Source: Coleofasciculus sp. FACHB-1120
Lineage (GTDB): Bacteria; Cyanobacteriota; Cyanobacteriia; Cyanobacteriales; FACHB-T130
Assembly (NCBI RefSeq): GCF_014698845.1
Contig: NZ_JACJTV010000017.1
Span: 1 to 64,000 of the forward strand
Direction of reading: 5' to 3'
DNA length: 64,000 nucleotides
Positions 9,460-18,036 of the stretch are shown in pieces. A model generated the notes under the pieces. That model was not told the DNA's origin. It worked only from the letters and a program-made list of their open reading frames with translations, and searched no databases. Each line of letters begins with the position of its first letter. The stretch's first letter is position 1. A program made the position numbers and the translations under genes.

Positions 9460-10058
9460 AACTGGAAAGATTTAGAAGTAAGGATGCAAACCTAAACATC
9501 GAGAGATAAAACCGATAGAACAATTCTTAAGTTGAGTTAACAATTGAGCTTTAAAATTTATTTTCACCTGCTTATTTAGTTACCAGGAGTTCCTAAATCT
9601 CATCTCTTGTGCCAGGAGGCATCTCCTCCAACCCCTATCCAGCAAGGAAAGAGAAGTAATTCTCTGCCTTTGTTACAAAAGAAACAAGCTGGGAGTGAGG
9701 TTTTCCAGATGCAAGAGATGAGGCAATCAAACTTATTGATGCTGATGCAGCGTTCCAGAATCCAGTCCGGGCAGAGAAGTCGTATCCCTGGTTGTACGCC
9801 TTGTTGTTCATCAAGGCGGCAACACTAGTGCGTGCCCGTTCTCCAGCGCTGGTTCGTTCTCGAATTCACTGTTTCGTCATGGCTCGCAGCGATCGCACCA
9901 GAGAGATTTAGGATCGCCTCCCTCTTAGGATTCCCAGATCAAAAGCCTGACTAACACTCACACAGGCAAAAACACCCTCGATTCATTCCCCAATCGGTTG
10001 CTTCTTGAAGCAGACTGAGGCGATGAGAGCGATCGCGCACAAGCGTTAGTGGCGTCTG
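9460..10058. other. 600-nt region without a supported gene
   Basis: Contains only weak coding signals. A stop-to-stop open frame on the plus strand at 9699-9911 (70 codons, no start at its beginning) encodes a protein-like sequence (RDEAIKLIDADAAFQNPV...), which may be a gene fragment. A 73-codon ORF at 9607-9828 in another frame is rich in Gln, Ser and Arg and looks spurious. No tRNA, terminator or repeat is visible. Confidence 0.4.
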
Positions 10059-11303
10059 TTAGCCTGGTGTCGAACTGGCAATTTTTTTAATTGCCTCTAC
10101 GTCAACATCAAATTTTTGGGTAATTTTTTCAATGACTTGGGATTCTGCTGGCGTCACTGTGCTATCTAGTTGGGAGATTGTATGGCACTGAGCTAATAGC
10201 GGCAACGCATAGTCCCGATTGAGTTGATCCAGCAGCGTATCTAAAGGCTGTTGTTGATTGATGTTATTCGCGATCGCTTCGAGAGATGCTGGGCTAAGTT
10301 TGGCAGCTTGTAACGAAGGTAAGATATCTTCCCAAGATTTGCCTGGATGACTCGCCACGATGATATGAACTAGAATCCGATCCATAATCGCTTGTTGCGC
10401 GATCGCAGTTTCTAAATACTTCTCGCTTGCTGCCTGAGACTCTACCAGCTTTTCCGTCGATGCCTCAGAATGCAGCTGTGCCTCATAAAAGCGACAAGCC
10501 GCATACCCCAGCGCATAGATCATCGTCGCATTCGCGCTAGCACCGATTGCCGCACCCGCCACTGGCGTCGCTTTTAACAAACCCAAACCCGCCTTAATTG
10601 CACGAGAACCGCCCAACGACAAACCAAAGATTCCCAGCACTTCACCCTTACGTGCGGGATCTTTCAAATCTAATCCATAAGCCGCCGCAATCTGATAAAC
10701 CATCTCTGACTGCAATAGCGTTGTTGCTGCCAAATCAACCGTCAGCAACGCCAATGCTGCTCCCGGCAACAAGCTAGTCGCCAGTCCCATCCCGCCTCCA
10801 TAAACCGCTTTCTCCATCATCAGACGATGGGCAATCTGATTCGGTTTTTCGTCGGGATACTTTTGCTGTAGCTTTTTAACATCAGCTTCAGCTTTTACCA
10901 CATCAACTTGATTGATAATCCCCAGCAACCAATTCGTGGGTAACGCCTTCGTGACGTGCCGCAAAAATGTGTTGTCGCCCACAAAAGTTACTGCGCGCCC
11001 TGCGCCTTGTGTGGTTTGTTCGAGCAATTTTTGCGCTTGTTTTCCCGCCGCTTGGGCTACGCCAGTCGTCGTTGTCGCCACAGCTTTACCTGTCTGGAAG
11101 GCGGTGTTACCAACTGCCATGCCGACTCCGGCTACTGTTTTCGCCACTGCTTGCCCAGCAGTCGCAACTGAATCGAAGAACGATGGCTTCTTGACATCCG
11201 TGGACTGCGTTAAAGACTTTTCCGCATTGTCTGTTTTTGAGTCAGAAGTTGAAGAGTTTGCTTCTGTCTCTTTTTCAGACATTATTCCCGGTTTGTCATC
11301 CAT
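10059..11303 (-). CDS. Conserved hydrophobic protein of unknown function (EcsC/DUF697-like helical region)
   Basis: A 414-aa protein with a Ser/Thr/Lys-rich N-terminus (residues 1-40), then an Ala/Gly/Val/Thr-rich segment (45-105) resembling amphipathic repeats. A hydrophobic core follows at ~165-270, with LLPGAALALLTVDLAATTLL and later GLGLLKATPVAGAAIGASA. This core resembles membrane-inserting helices of EcsC or DUF697-like proteins, but the match is by general character only. The C-terminal ~60 residues (SQLDSTVTPAESQVIEKI) have the look of a TerB-like helical module. No catalytic motif is visible. Same strand as the next gene (260 aa, upstream) with a 207-nt gap containing a perfect hairpin. 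Confidence 0.75.
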   Translation of the reverse strand: MDDKPGIMSEKETEANSSTSDSKTDNAEKSLTQSTDVKKPSFFDSVATAGQAVAKTVAGVGMAVGNTAFQTGKAVATTTTGVAQAAGKQAQKLLEQTTQGAGRAVTFVGDNTFLRHVTKALPTNWLLGIINQVDVVKAEADVKKLQQKYPDEKPNQIAHRLMMEKAVYGGGMGLATSLLPGAALALLTVDLAATTLLQSEMVYQIAAAYGLDLKDPARKGEVLGIFGLSLGGSRAIKAGLGLLKATPVAGAAIGASANATMIYALGYAACRFYEAQLHSEASTEKLVESQAASEKYLETAIAQQAIMDRILVHIIVASHPGKSWEDILPSLQAAKLSPASLEAIANNINQQQPLDTLLDQLNRDYALPLLAQCHTISQLDSTVTPAESQVIEKITQKFDVDVEAIKKIASSTPG

Positions 11304-11399
11304 TGTTTAATTCCTATTGCCCGGTAGCTTCCTTTTTGAGGATATCTCACTCAAATTCGATTCCGCCTGTATCGGGGGAAAGAAAAACCGTGAGCTTTC

Positions 11400-11437
11400 A
11401 ACCAGATTTAAATCCTGAAAAGGATTTAAATCTGGTT
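11400..11437. repeat. Perfect 17-bp inverted repeat with GAAA loop
   Basis: AACCAGATTTAAATCCT (11400-11416) and AGGATTTAAATCTGGTT (11421-11437) pair perfectly around GAAA. On the minus strand it lies 74 nt after the 260-aa gene and 97 nt before the start of the 414-aa gene. No T-run follows directly, so a simple intrinsic terminator is not certain. It may be a terminator, a processing site or a small palindromic repeat. Confidence 0.7.
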
Positions 11438-11449
11438 GGGCAACGCGAT

Positions 11450-11507
11450 CGCTTTCTATCTCCGCCTTCTATCGCTTTCTATCTCCGCCTTCTATCGCCT
11501 TCTATCG
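11450..11507. repeat. 23-bp tandem repeat at the 3' end of the 260-aa gene
   Basis: The unit CGCTTTCTATCTCCGCCTTC-TAT occurs as two identical adjacent copies (11450-11472 and 11473-11495), followed by a partial third copy ending about 11507. The array stops four bases before the stop codon of the minus-strand gene at 11511. Confidence 0.8.
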
Positions 11508-11510
11508 TCC

Positions 11511-12293
11511 TCAGCGGGTGCGAGGCAAATTGGCAGCAGGAGACACCTGCAAAATCCGGCTGTCTAGCTTGCGAACCACATCTCCTACCTGCACCGCTGG
11601 CTGTTTCCCATTGACATACATCACCGCTGTTAGCGCTCCTGTCGCATTGCGGCGAAAAGCAGCAATATCCATCCGCACAGGTTGCTGTTGGATCTTCAGA
11701 GCCAGCGTCATCCCACTAGAAGCATTCCCCAGGTTATTCAGTTCCGGCAGAGGTTTGTATTCCACAACTTCTAGTCCCTGGTATCCTTTGAGCCTCTGCC
11801 GCAGACGGCTCAACATCTGTTGTTGCTTCTGAGGATTCTGCATTTCTTGCAGACCCGCATCAAAATTAGCTTGTTCGGGCTGATTTGGCATATTTCCAGT
11901 GAAGCCCAAGACAACTTGGAAGTTCTCTGGATTAACGAAAGCAAAGAAGTTCTCCGGCTTCATGTTCGCTTGCGTTAGCTGTTGTCTGAGAACATCCAAT
12001 TTTGAGGCAATCTCAACGGCTACATCCGGTGGGAGTTCCTGAAACCCAGCAGGCAAATCTTCTAAAGTCAGCTTCGCCTCAGACGACGCTGGTTGAGTAG
12101 TCGGTGCTGGGGAGGCGGCCGGGGAGACTTCTGAAGCTGGTGCGGATGGAGCGACTTTTGGTTCTGGGGCGGGTGTTTGGACAGGTGCTTCTTGGGCAAC
12201 AATAAAGGGAGTTGCGAACGTAGATTGAAAAGAGCCACCAACCCAAAGAGCGCCGGTTAACAGGCTAAGTGTCAAAGTTACTTTTTTTAGCAC
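11511..12293 (-). CDS. Secreted proline/alanine-rich protein of unknown function
   Basis: A 260-aa product with a plausible Sec signal peptide (MLKKVTLTLSLLTGALWVGG, cleavage probably after the FATPF or later region). A Pro/Ala-rich linker (residues ~35-72) follows, then a globular domain of about 185 residues with LEDLPAGFQELPPDVAVEI and a C-terminal segment with AAFRRNATGALTAVMYVNG. No family recognised. It probably acts in the periplasm or is exported. Same direction as the 414-aa gene downstream, but a 207-nt spacer with repeats separates them. Confidence 0.8.
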   Translation of the reverse strand: MLKKVTLTLSLLTGALWVGGSFQSTFATPFIVAQEAPVQTPAPEPKVAPSAPASEVSPAASPAPTTQPASSEAKLTLEDLPAGFQELPPDVAVEIASKLDVLRQQLTQANMKPENFFAFVNPENFQVVLGFTGNMPNQPEQANFDAGLQEMQNPQKQQQMLSRLRQRLKGYQGLEVVEYKPLPELNNLGNASSGMTLALKIQQQPVRMDIAAFRRNATGALTAVMYVNGKQPAVQVGDVVRKLDSRILQVSPAANLPRTR

Positions 12294-12486
12294 AGGCTGA
12301 ACTTTACGCTTATTTCAAAGAGAGCAGGCAAATTGATCGTCAATTACCAGGATAGGCGAACCACCACCGGAACTTATTGGGAATCCCCATCCAATGCTGA
12401 CTCGCTTTCGCCGTAAAATCTTAAAATAAATTCAATTTTGCCCAGCCTGCTTCAATTTCATGTCCATCTAAGACCCCAGAATTACT

Positions 12487-14076
12487 ATGCCCATCGGCTA
12501 TCTTGCTCTTGTTCTCCATGCCCACCTCCCCTTCGTGCGGCATCCTGAAAGTGACTACGTTCTGGAAGAAGAGTGGCTGTTTGAAGCCATCACCGAAACC
12601 TACATTCCTCTGCTGCACGTATTTGAAGGGTTAAAGCGGGACGGCATCGACTTCAAGATCACCATGAGCATGACACCGCCTTTGGTGTCGATGCTGCGCG
12701 ATCCGCTACTGCAAGAGCGCTACGATGACCACTTAGCGAAACTGGAAGAACTCGTTGAACTAGAAGTTGAGCATAACGCCAATAACGGTCATATTCGCTA
12801 TCTCGCCGAACATTACGTTCAGGAATTTAGCGGGATTCGCCAAACGTGGGAACGCCATAACCGCGACTTGGTAACGGCATTTAAGCAATTTTTAGATAGT
12901 AACAACCTGGAGATCATCACCTGCGGCGCAACGCACGGCTATCTGCCGCTGATGAAGATGTATCCGCAGGCAGTCTGGGCACAAATTCAGGTTGCCGTAG
13001 AACACTACGAGCAAAACTTTGGGCGTCCTCCCAAAGGGATTTGGTTGCCGGAATGCGCCTACTATGAAGGGTTAGAGCGGATGCTCGCCGATGCGGGCTT
13101 GCGCTACTTCCTGACCGATGGACATGGCATTCTCTACGCCCGTCCCCGTCCCCGCTTTGGCTCTTATGCCCCCATCTTTACGGAAACCGGAGTTGCTGCC
13201 TTTGGTCGAGATCACGAGTCTTCTCAGCAGGTGTGGTCTTCGGAAGTAGGCTATCCTGGTGCGGCGGAATATCGGGAATTTTACAAAGATTTGGGCTGGG
13301 AAGCGGAATACGAGTACATCAAGCCCTACATCATGCCCAACGGTCAGCGGAAGAATACGGGCATCAAATATCACAAGATTACTGGGCGCGGTTTAGGGTT
13401 GGGCGATAAGCAACTTTATGACCCCTATTGGGCGAGAGAAAAGGCAGCTGAACACGCCGCCAACTTTACGTATAACCGAGAGCGGCAAGTTGAGCATTTG
13501 CACCACATTATGCAGCGTCCGCCAATCATCGTTTCGCCTTACGATGCGGAATTGTTTGGTCACTGGTGGTACGAAGGTCCTTGGTTTATCGATTATCTGT
13601 TCCGCAAGTCTTGGTATGACCAAGGCACGTATCGGATGACGCATTTGGCTGATTATTTACAAGAGAATCCTACGCAGCAAGTCTGCCGTCCTTCTCAGTC
13701 GAGTTGGGGTTATAAAGGGTTCCACGAGTATTGGCTGAATGAAACGAATGCATGGATTTATCCGCACTTGCATAAAGCAGCAGAGCGGATGATCGAGTTA
13801 GCGGGGCGGGAACCAGCGGATGAGCTGGAGTGGAAAGCGCTCAATCAAGCGGCGCGGGAAGTCTTGCTGGCACAATCTTCTGACTGGGCGTTTATTATGC
13901 GAACCGGAACGATGGTGCCTTATGCGGTGAGAAGAACGCGATCGCACTTGATGCGCTTCCACAAACTCTACGACGAGATCAAAGATGGCAAAATCGACAG
14001 CGGTTGGTTAGAAAAAGTCGAAGAAATTGACAACATCTTTCCCGAAATCAACTATCGCGCCTATCGACCCCTTTAA
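12487..14076 (+). CDS. Glycoside hydrolase family 57 protein (1,4-alpha-glucan branching enzyme type)
   Basis: Acts on alpha-1,4-glucans such as glycogen. The 529-aa length, start GYLALVLHAHLPFVRHPE and C-terminal DUF1957-like helical part fit the GH57 branching-enzyme group. The catalytic nucleophile is expected at E189 (IWLPECAYY) and the acid/base at D353 (VSPYDAELFGHWW). Other family elements are HGYLPLM (residues ~150-156) and the C-terminal SSDWAFIMRTGTMVPYA. ATG at 12487. Cyanobacteria usually carry such a protein in addition to a GH13 branching enzyme; whether this copy branches or hydrolyses cannot be read from sequence. It is convergent with the CHAT gene at only 5 nt, with no terminator between. 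Confidence 0.93.
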   Translation: MPIGYLALVLHAHLPFVRHPESDYVLEEEWLFEAITETYIPLLHVFEGLKRDGIDFKITMSMTPPLVSMLRDPLLQERYDDHLAKLEELVELEVEHNANNGHIRYLAEHYVQEFSGIRQTWERHNRDLVTAFKQFLDSNNLEIITCGATHGYLPLMKMYPQAVWAQIQVAVEHYEQNFGRPPKGIWLPECAYYEGLERMLADAGLRYFLTDGHGILYARPRPRFGSYAPIFTETGVAAFGRDHESSQQVWSSEVGYPGAAEYREFYKDLGWEAEYEYIKPYIMPNGQRKNTGIKYHKITGRGLGLGDKQLYDPYWAREKAAEHAANFTYNRERQVEHLHHIMQRPPIIVSPYDAELFGHWWYEGPWFIDYLFRKSWYDQGTYRMTHLADYLQENPTQQVCRPSQSSWGYKGFHEYWLNETNAWIYPHLHKAAERMIELAGREPADELEWKALNQAAREVLLAQSSDWAFIMRTGTMVPYAVRRTRSHLMRFHKLYDEIKDGKIDSGWLEKVEEIDNIFPEINYRAYRPL

Positions 14077-14081
14077 GTTAA

Positions 14082-15488
14082 TTACCAGGGGCTGCCTACT
14101 AAGGTAAAGGCAGCCCAATAGTAGGGGTGCGATAGATTCAGGTTCTGAATTCCTGCCAATTCTGGGGGCAGGGATATCTCCCTGGTGGGAGTGTACAACT
14201 GACCATCTTGGAGGCGGATTTTCCCTTGCAACATCTCTATCTGAGCTTGCCTAAGCGCCTCTGCTTTAATCGGCGCAGTTTTCAGATGCCGATAAAACTC
14301 TGTCATCAGTCCCAAGGTTCCTTCATCGCTGACAGACCACAAACTGGCGACAGAGGACTTAGCTCCAGATTGAACAGCTAACCCCGCAAAGCCTAATTCT
14401 GCTTGTTTATCACCGAGAGCAGTTCTACAAGCACTCAGCACTAACAGTTCCACGGGTGGAGCGTTCCACTGTAATTGCCGCATCTTATCCAGTGTTAGTT
14501 TCGAGTCCCATAATTGAACGTAGGAGTTGTTCGGGTCTCCCGGCTCAAAGAAGGCATGGGTTGCCAGGTGAATAATTTTATAGGGTTCGGAGGCGCGTTG
14601 CGATTGCAGATTCTTCAGGGTGAATTGTTGGTTTAAAAAGGATTTACCCTGCCAGAGCTTTTGCGCGATCGCAGATAATTCCACTGGCACCGCAGGTAAG
14701 GGAGTTTGCTCCTTAAATGTTGACGCACCCATTGCTAGAACTTGCGAATTCTTCAGAGAGACATAGAGGGTATCGGTCAGTTTGAAGGCAGGAATGCGCC
14801 CAATACTATACTTTTCCACCAAAAACTTTTGCCCATCATGGAAAGCTGCCAGAGGGATAGTACGCAGACCAGCACCCACACAAAAGATGAGCGTGTCTAT
14901 CTTATTTGTTTTTAAATCTGCCTCCAGTGGCGCAACAATCCAGCGATATAACTGTTGCGCGGCTGGCAGATAGCGGGAGCTATTCCGATGCCTGGGATCT
15001 ACGATATCTTCTCTAAACTTTGCCGCTTCTTTGAGCAGAACTTCACTCTTCGCTTCTGGAATCCGTTTGTGAATGAGTTGATTCCCCGGAGTAATCAACA
15101 CTAGTTCTAGTTGTTTTGCTCTAGGAACTACATAAATTAACGCTGGCTTTTTACCCGTTTGAACCGCGATTTTGCCTAGAGTATCGGCGACATCCTTGGC
15201 TGTAATTGATTCGTCAGAGAAATTTATCCGAAAGTAATCTTCATATTGTTTCTCCCAGGTTTGCTCAATTTTCGGCACTATCTCCGTCAAATTTCCTCGA
15301 TCGAAAGCGTTGTCTAATGGGGTGGGGGTAGCAGCTTGTGCTAGAAGAATCTTCCCTTTCCCACCAGAGAGGGTAGCAGTAATATCAGGTGTTGGGATGA
15401 TTGCTTGTGCCTGCACCCGTTCTGTGCTAATTCCCGCTAGGTGCAGTACTACTAGCAATAAGCTAACACTACTCACGAGTGATTTCAT
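14082..15488 (-). CDS. Secreted CHAT-domain (caspase-like) protein
   Basis: A 468-aa protein with an N-terminal signal peptide (MKSLVSSVSLLLVVLHLAG) and a C-terminal CHAT domain, a caspase-fold cysteine protease domain. The expected dyad is H311 (IIHLATHA) and C354 (LSACRTA). An N-terminal domain of about 250 residues lacks TPRs. The domain ends in the CHAT signature YYWAAFTLVGSPW. Start at 15488 chosen because GAGG lies 9-12 nt before this ATG and the signal peptide begins here; an ATG 18 codons upstream (15542) would add a polar leader. It should act outside the cytoplasm. The motif HA instead of the usual HG after the catalytic His is a small deviation. Substrate unknown. Confidence 0.9.
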   Translation of the reverse strand: MKSLVSSVSLLLVVLHLAGISTERVQAQAIIPTPDITATLSGGKGKILLAQAATPTPLDNAFDRGNLTEIVPKIEQTWEKQYEDYFRINFSDESITAKDVADTLGKIAVQTGKKPALIYVVPRAKQLELVLITPGNQLIHKRIPEAKSEVLLKEAAKFREDIVDPRHRNSSRYLPAAQQLYRWIVAPLEADLKTNKIDTLIFCVGAGLRTIPLAAFHDGQKFLVEKYSIGRIPAFKLTDTLYVSLKNSQVLAMGASTFKEQTPLPAVPVELSAIAQKLWQGKSFLNQQFTLKNLQSQRASEPYKIIHLATHAFFEPGDPNNSYVQLWDSKLTLDKMRQLQWNAPPVELLVLSACRTALGDKQAELGFAGLAVQSGAKSSVASLWSVSDEGTLGLMTEFYRHLKTAPIKAEALRQAQIEMLQGKIRLQDGQLYTPTREISLPPELAGIQNLNLSHPYYWAAFTLVGSPW

Positions 15489-15961
15489 AGCGACCTCGGT
15501 AATTTTAAGATGGCTGGAAGAGATTGAGGTTAAGCGATGCACTTCACTAATAGATAGTGTTAGCGCATATTTCTTCGAGTAACAGCAAAGGCAGCCAAAG
15601 TTCTGCCATGTGCAAGCATTTCAATGGTAAAAATTTACATACAACTCCTCTATCCTCTCTTTAAGCAGGGGAAGGGAAATTTTTCCCTCGCCGTATCTCC
15701 CTGTATCCCCTCGTTTTTCGCAGAGAAGATAAGGAATATAGCAACATCCCAGGTGTGTAGATACCACTGTAGGGACATGGCATTGCCGTGTCCCTACGGA
15801 CATTTTATTCACGAGGGTTGGGCGGGGTTCCGGACTCCTTTAAAGGGAAGTAGGGACACAGTAAACTGTTTGGAACTGGGTTTGGAACGGGGGGCATGAC
15901 AATGTCCTGTCCCTACTTCATTCCAGACTGAGCTTAAAAGAAAACCGTATAGATTAAGAAT
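15489..15961. repeat. Intergenic region with TAGGGACA...TGTCCCTA repeats
   Basis: A near-perfect palindrome GTAGGGACATGGCATTGCC... spans 15769-15797. A longer imperfect one, bounded by GTAGGGACA (about 15850) and TGTCCCTAC (about 15909-15917), lies just after it. These are copies of a dispersed cyanobacterial repeat that names itself by its TAGGGACA ends. No gene is supported: a 91-codon ORF on the plus strand at 15624-15899 runs through the repeats. Confidence 0.7.
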
Positions 15962-17374
15962 CTATCGCCGAACAATTTGATGCAATTGTTCCACTTCATC
16001 TAAAATTTTATCCATTCCGGATTCGGCAATGCCTTTGACGTAGTTAATTTTGATTTCTTCTAACATATCTATAAGTAAAGATTCGAGTTCCTGAAGATTG
16101 TGTTTTTTCTGCAATTCCCCCTCTAATGCCTTTCCAAAGCTATCAATTAACCGAGTTGTTAATTCTGTCCCAACTGGATCTTCAACCGCTTTTAGCGCGT
16201 TGCTGTAAGCAGTTTGAGATAAATTTTTAGCAAAACTTTCACTAATTTGGCTAGGTAAACGACTCAAACCCGGAACATTTTGGAATTGTTGGAAAACCGG
16301 AAGTTGCTTGAGAGTGCTTTCCAGGCTGTGATGCACTAAAGCTTCTAAATCAGGCTGAATTTGGGGGAGAACATTATGAACACTGACGTTAATCAGGCGA
16401 GTTGCGATCGCTTGCACTTCATTGGTGTTATTGATATTGATGTAGGGGCGGTGATTTCCCGGATGAAACAGCCTGCGTGCGAGATCGCCGCGTTGAATGG
16501 CTCCTTGCATTTGATTGATTACCTGTATGCCCATAATTTCAGTCAATTCTTCCGCGAAATTAGCCACAAAATCATGATTGATTTGCTGCCGGACAGGTTC
16601 AAGATTTAGTAACTCAGATTGATAGAGGCGAACCGTTACCGGAATGACTCGTAACCACCGCCACAAGGGTAGCAGCAAAAACAGGTCATACCATCGCCGC
16701 AGCATTCCTTGTAGCCAGCTAAAGTCAGGATATTGACGACTGATATAGAAAGTGCGAACCAAAAATTCTAGAGCGAATAAAATTGTAAATGGTAAGTCAA
16801 GCAACCAGAATTCATCAAAAAATTTCCCATTAATTCCCAGACTGCGATAGTAGTTACTCTGGATCAAGGGGCGAGTTTCTGTATTAAAAAAGGTGAGTTC
16901 TTGCTGCCAACCGGCTTGGGAAAGATAAGGTTGACTCCAAAATTCATTAAAAGCTTGATGGGCAGATTCTTTCCCCACGCGATCGCGCACTTGATTCTTA
17001 ATTTTTTCTAAAGAACCGCTTTTCTTTGCCAGCGCAAACGGATTATCCTCAATCATTTCATTACTACGGCTACGCAAGTCCTGTAGCAAGCTTTCTACCT
17101 CTGCTGACTCTAGCCCAGTCTGCATCACTTGCTGTTCCAGTTCGTTTACCCGATTGAGATAAGCCTGTGTTTCTCGATGCGGTTCAATTCCTTTAATGGG
17201 ATCGTACACCTGAATCAGGCTAGGAATTTCCCGAAGGTAGAAATCTCGCCAGGGTATATAACTTAGGTCAAACAACACTAAAGCGAAGTTGATCGTGGCA
17301 ATGATTGCCATCAATCTATCAAACCATCGGTGGCGGCGGACTGGAGGCTTTCTAATCGCGAGTGTTGATTGCAT
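15962..17374 (-). CDS. Conserved membrane protein of unknown function (ion-channel-like core)
   Basis: A 470-aa protein. One hydrophobic span near residues 22-42, a soluble helical domain (70-180), then a second hydrophobic region at ~190-250. That region includes LPFTILFALEFLVRTFYISR and ends in WRWLRVIPVTVRLYQS, whose spaced Arg residues resemble a voltage-sensor-like S4 segment. The last 220 residues are soluble and helical. The resemblance to voltage-gated channel segments is only a pattern: no selectivity filter is seen. The gene is followed by the dispersed repeats described for the region at 15489-15961. Confidence 0.75.
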   Translation of the reverse strand: MQSTLAIRKPPVRRHRWFDRLMAIIATINFALVLFDLSYIPWRDFYLREIPSLIQVYDPIKGIEPHRETQAYLNRVNELEQQVMQTGLESAEVESLLQDLRSRSNEMIEDNPFALAKKSGSLEKIKNQVRDRVGKESAHQAFNEFWSQPYLSQAGWQQELTFFNTETRPLIQSNYYRSLGINGKFFDEFWLLDLPFTILFALEFLVRTFYISRQYPDFSWLQGMLRRWYDLFLLLPLWRWLRVIPVTVRLYQSELLNLEPVRQQINHDFVANFAEELTEIMGIQVINQMQGAIQRGDLARRLFHPGNHRPYININNTNEVQAIATRLINVSVHNVLPQIQPDLEALVHHSLESTLKQLPVFQQFQNVPGLSRLPSQISESFAKNLSQTAYSNALKAVEDPVGTELTTRLIDSFGKALEGELQKKHNLQELESLLIDMLEEIKINYVKGIAESGMDKILDEVEQLHQIVRR

Positions 17375-17648
17375 AAGTCTGTACAGTGAGTCTATTCCTT
17401 AAAAAAGTATGGAATTCTCTGGAAAAACTCGCAATCTATACTAGGAAAGTTGACGGATGGGTAATACTTTGGCTGCAATCAGGCAAGAGGAATCCAGTTC
17501 ATAAGGCTTTATTATACTTATAATTCCTCATAAATCCGGGATGATTGAGGGGTTAGGGAAAACCTCAAGCATCGTGTTAAAAAAGAGTATTGTTATGATT
17601 CAGTGATAGTGTACGAAAAAGGCTGTTTGCCTGAAAGGGGATGCCACA

Positions 17649-17756
17649 ATGATGCTGTTTTTGGTTGTTCCAGTTTTCGATACAGCCAAATTTAGCATCT
17701 ATGACGAGGTGGGAGTGACGATTATCACAAATCCGGACAACGATTGTCACATTTGA
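17649..17756 (+). CDS. Possible 35-aa small protein
   Basis: ATG at 17649 with AAAGGGG about 9 nt upstream opens a 35-codon ORF. The product starts with a short hydrophobic stretch (MMLFLVVPVF) and ends in a polar tail with one Cys (NPDNDCHI). No family known. It sits 101 nt before the better supported 36-aa ORF. Short length makes this tentative. Confidence 0.25.
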   Translation: MMLFLVVPVFDTAKFSIYDEVGVTIITNPDNDCHI

Positions 17757-17857
17757 ACACCTCTTTCATCACAAGACTTGATTAATCAATCGCTAAGATT
17801 GGATACATCCGCAATTTTTTAGTCAAACTTCAGTCAGATATCGGTGAGGAGAAAGCC

Positions 17858-17968
17858 ATGAAAATTATCTTAACAATTCGGTGGTTAGTTCAAATAATTG
17901 TTTTGCAATTTATTACTCTTAGCGTGGCATCCATACTGCTGCTTTGGTTTGCCAGATCCGGTTGGTAA
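17858..17968 (+). CDS. 36-aa single-span membrane protein upstream of the SPFH gene
   Basis: ATG at 17858 has a good ribosome-binding site (GGTGAGGAG, with GAGGAG about 8 nt before the start). The product has a short basic start (MKIILTIRW), a continuous hydrophobic span of about 22 residues (VQIIVLQFITLSVASILLLW) and a short basic tail (FARSGW). It ends 68 nt before the stomatin-like gene at 18037 in the same direction, so co-transcription is plausible. It could be a small partner or regulator of the SPFH complex; that is inference. The rest of 17375-17857 shows no other gene. Confidence 0.55.
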   Translation: MKIILTIRWLVQIIVLQFITLSVASILLLWFARSGW

Positions 17969-18036
17969 GCGGTATCCTGCTTTAACTCTGTCAGCGAGTC
18001 TAGAATGGGCTTAGTAACGATTTCCTTTTGCCAAAT

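Noticed and set aside
9607-9828. 73-codon ORF with GTG start
   Set aside because: Low-complexity Gln/Ser/Arg-rich product, no SD, and a different frame in the same region looks more protein-like.
11340-11400. tRNA-like T-loop (TTCGATTCC)
   Set aside because: No acceptor stem, anticodon arm or CCA-proximal pairing can be built around it.
15624-15899. 91-codon plus-strand ORF
   Set aside because: Runs through the TAGGGACA repeats and has no SD or recognisable sequence.
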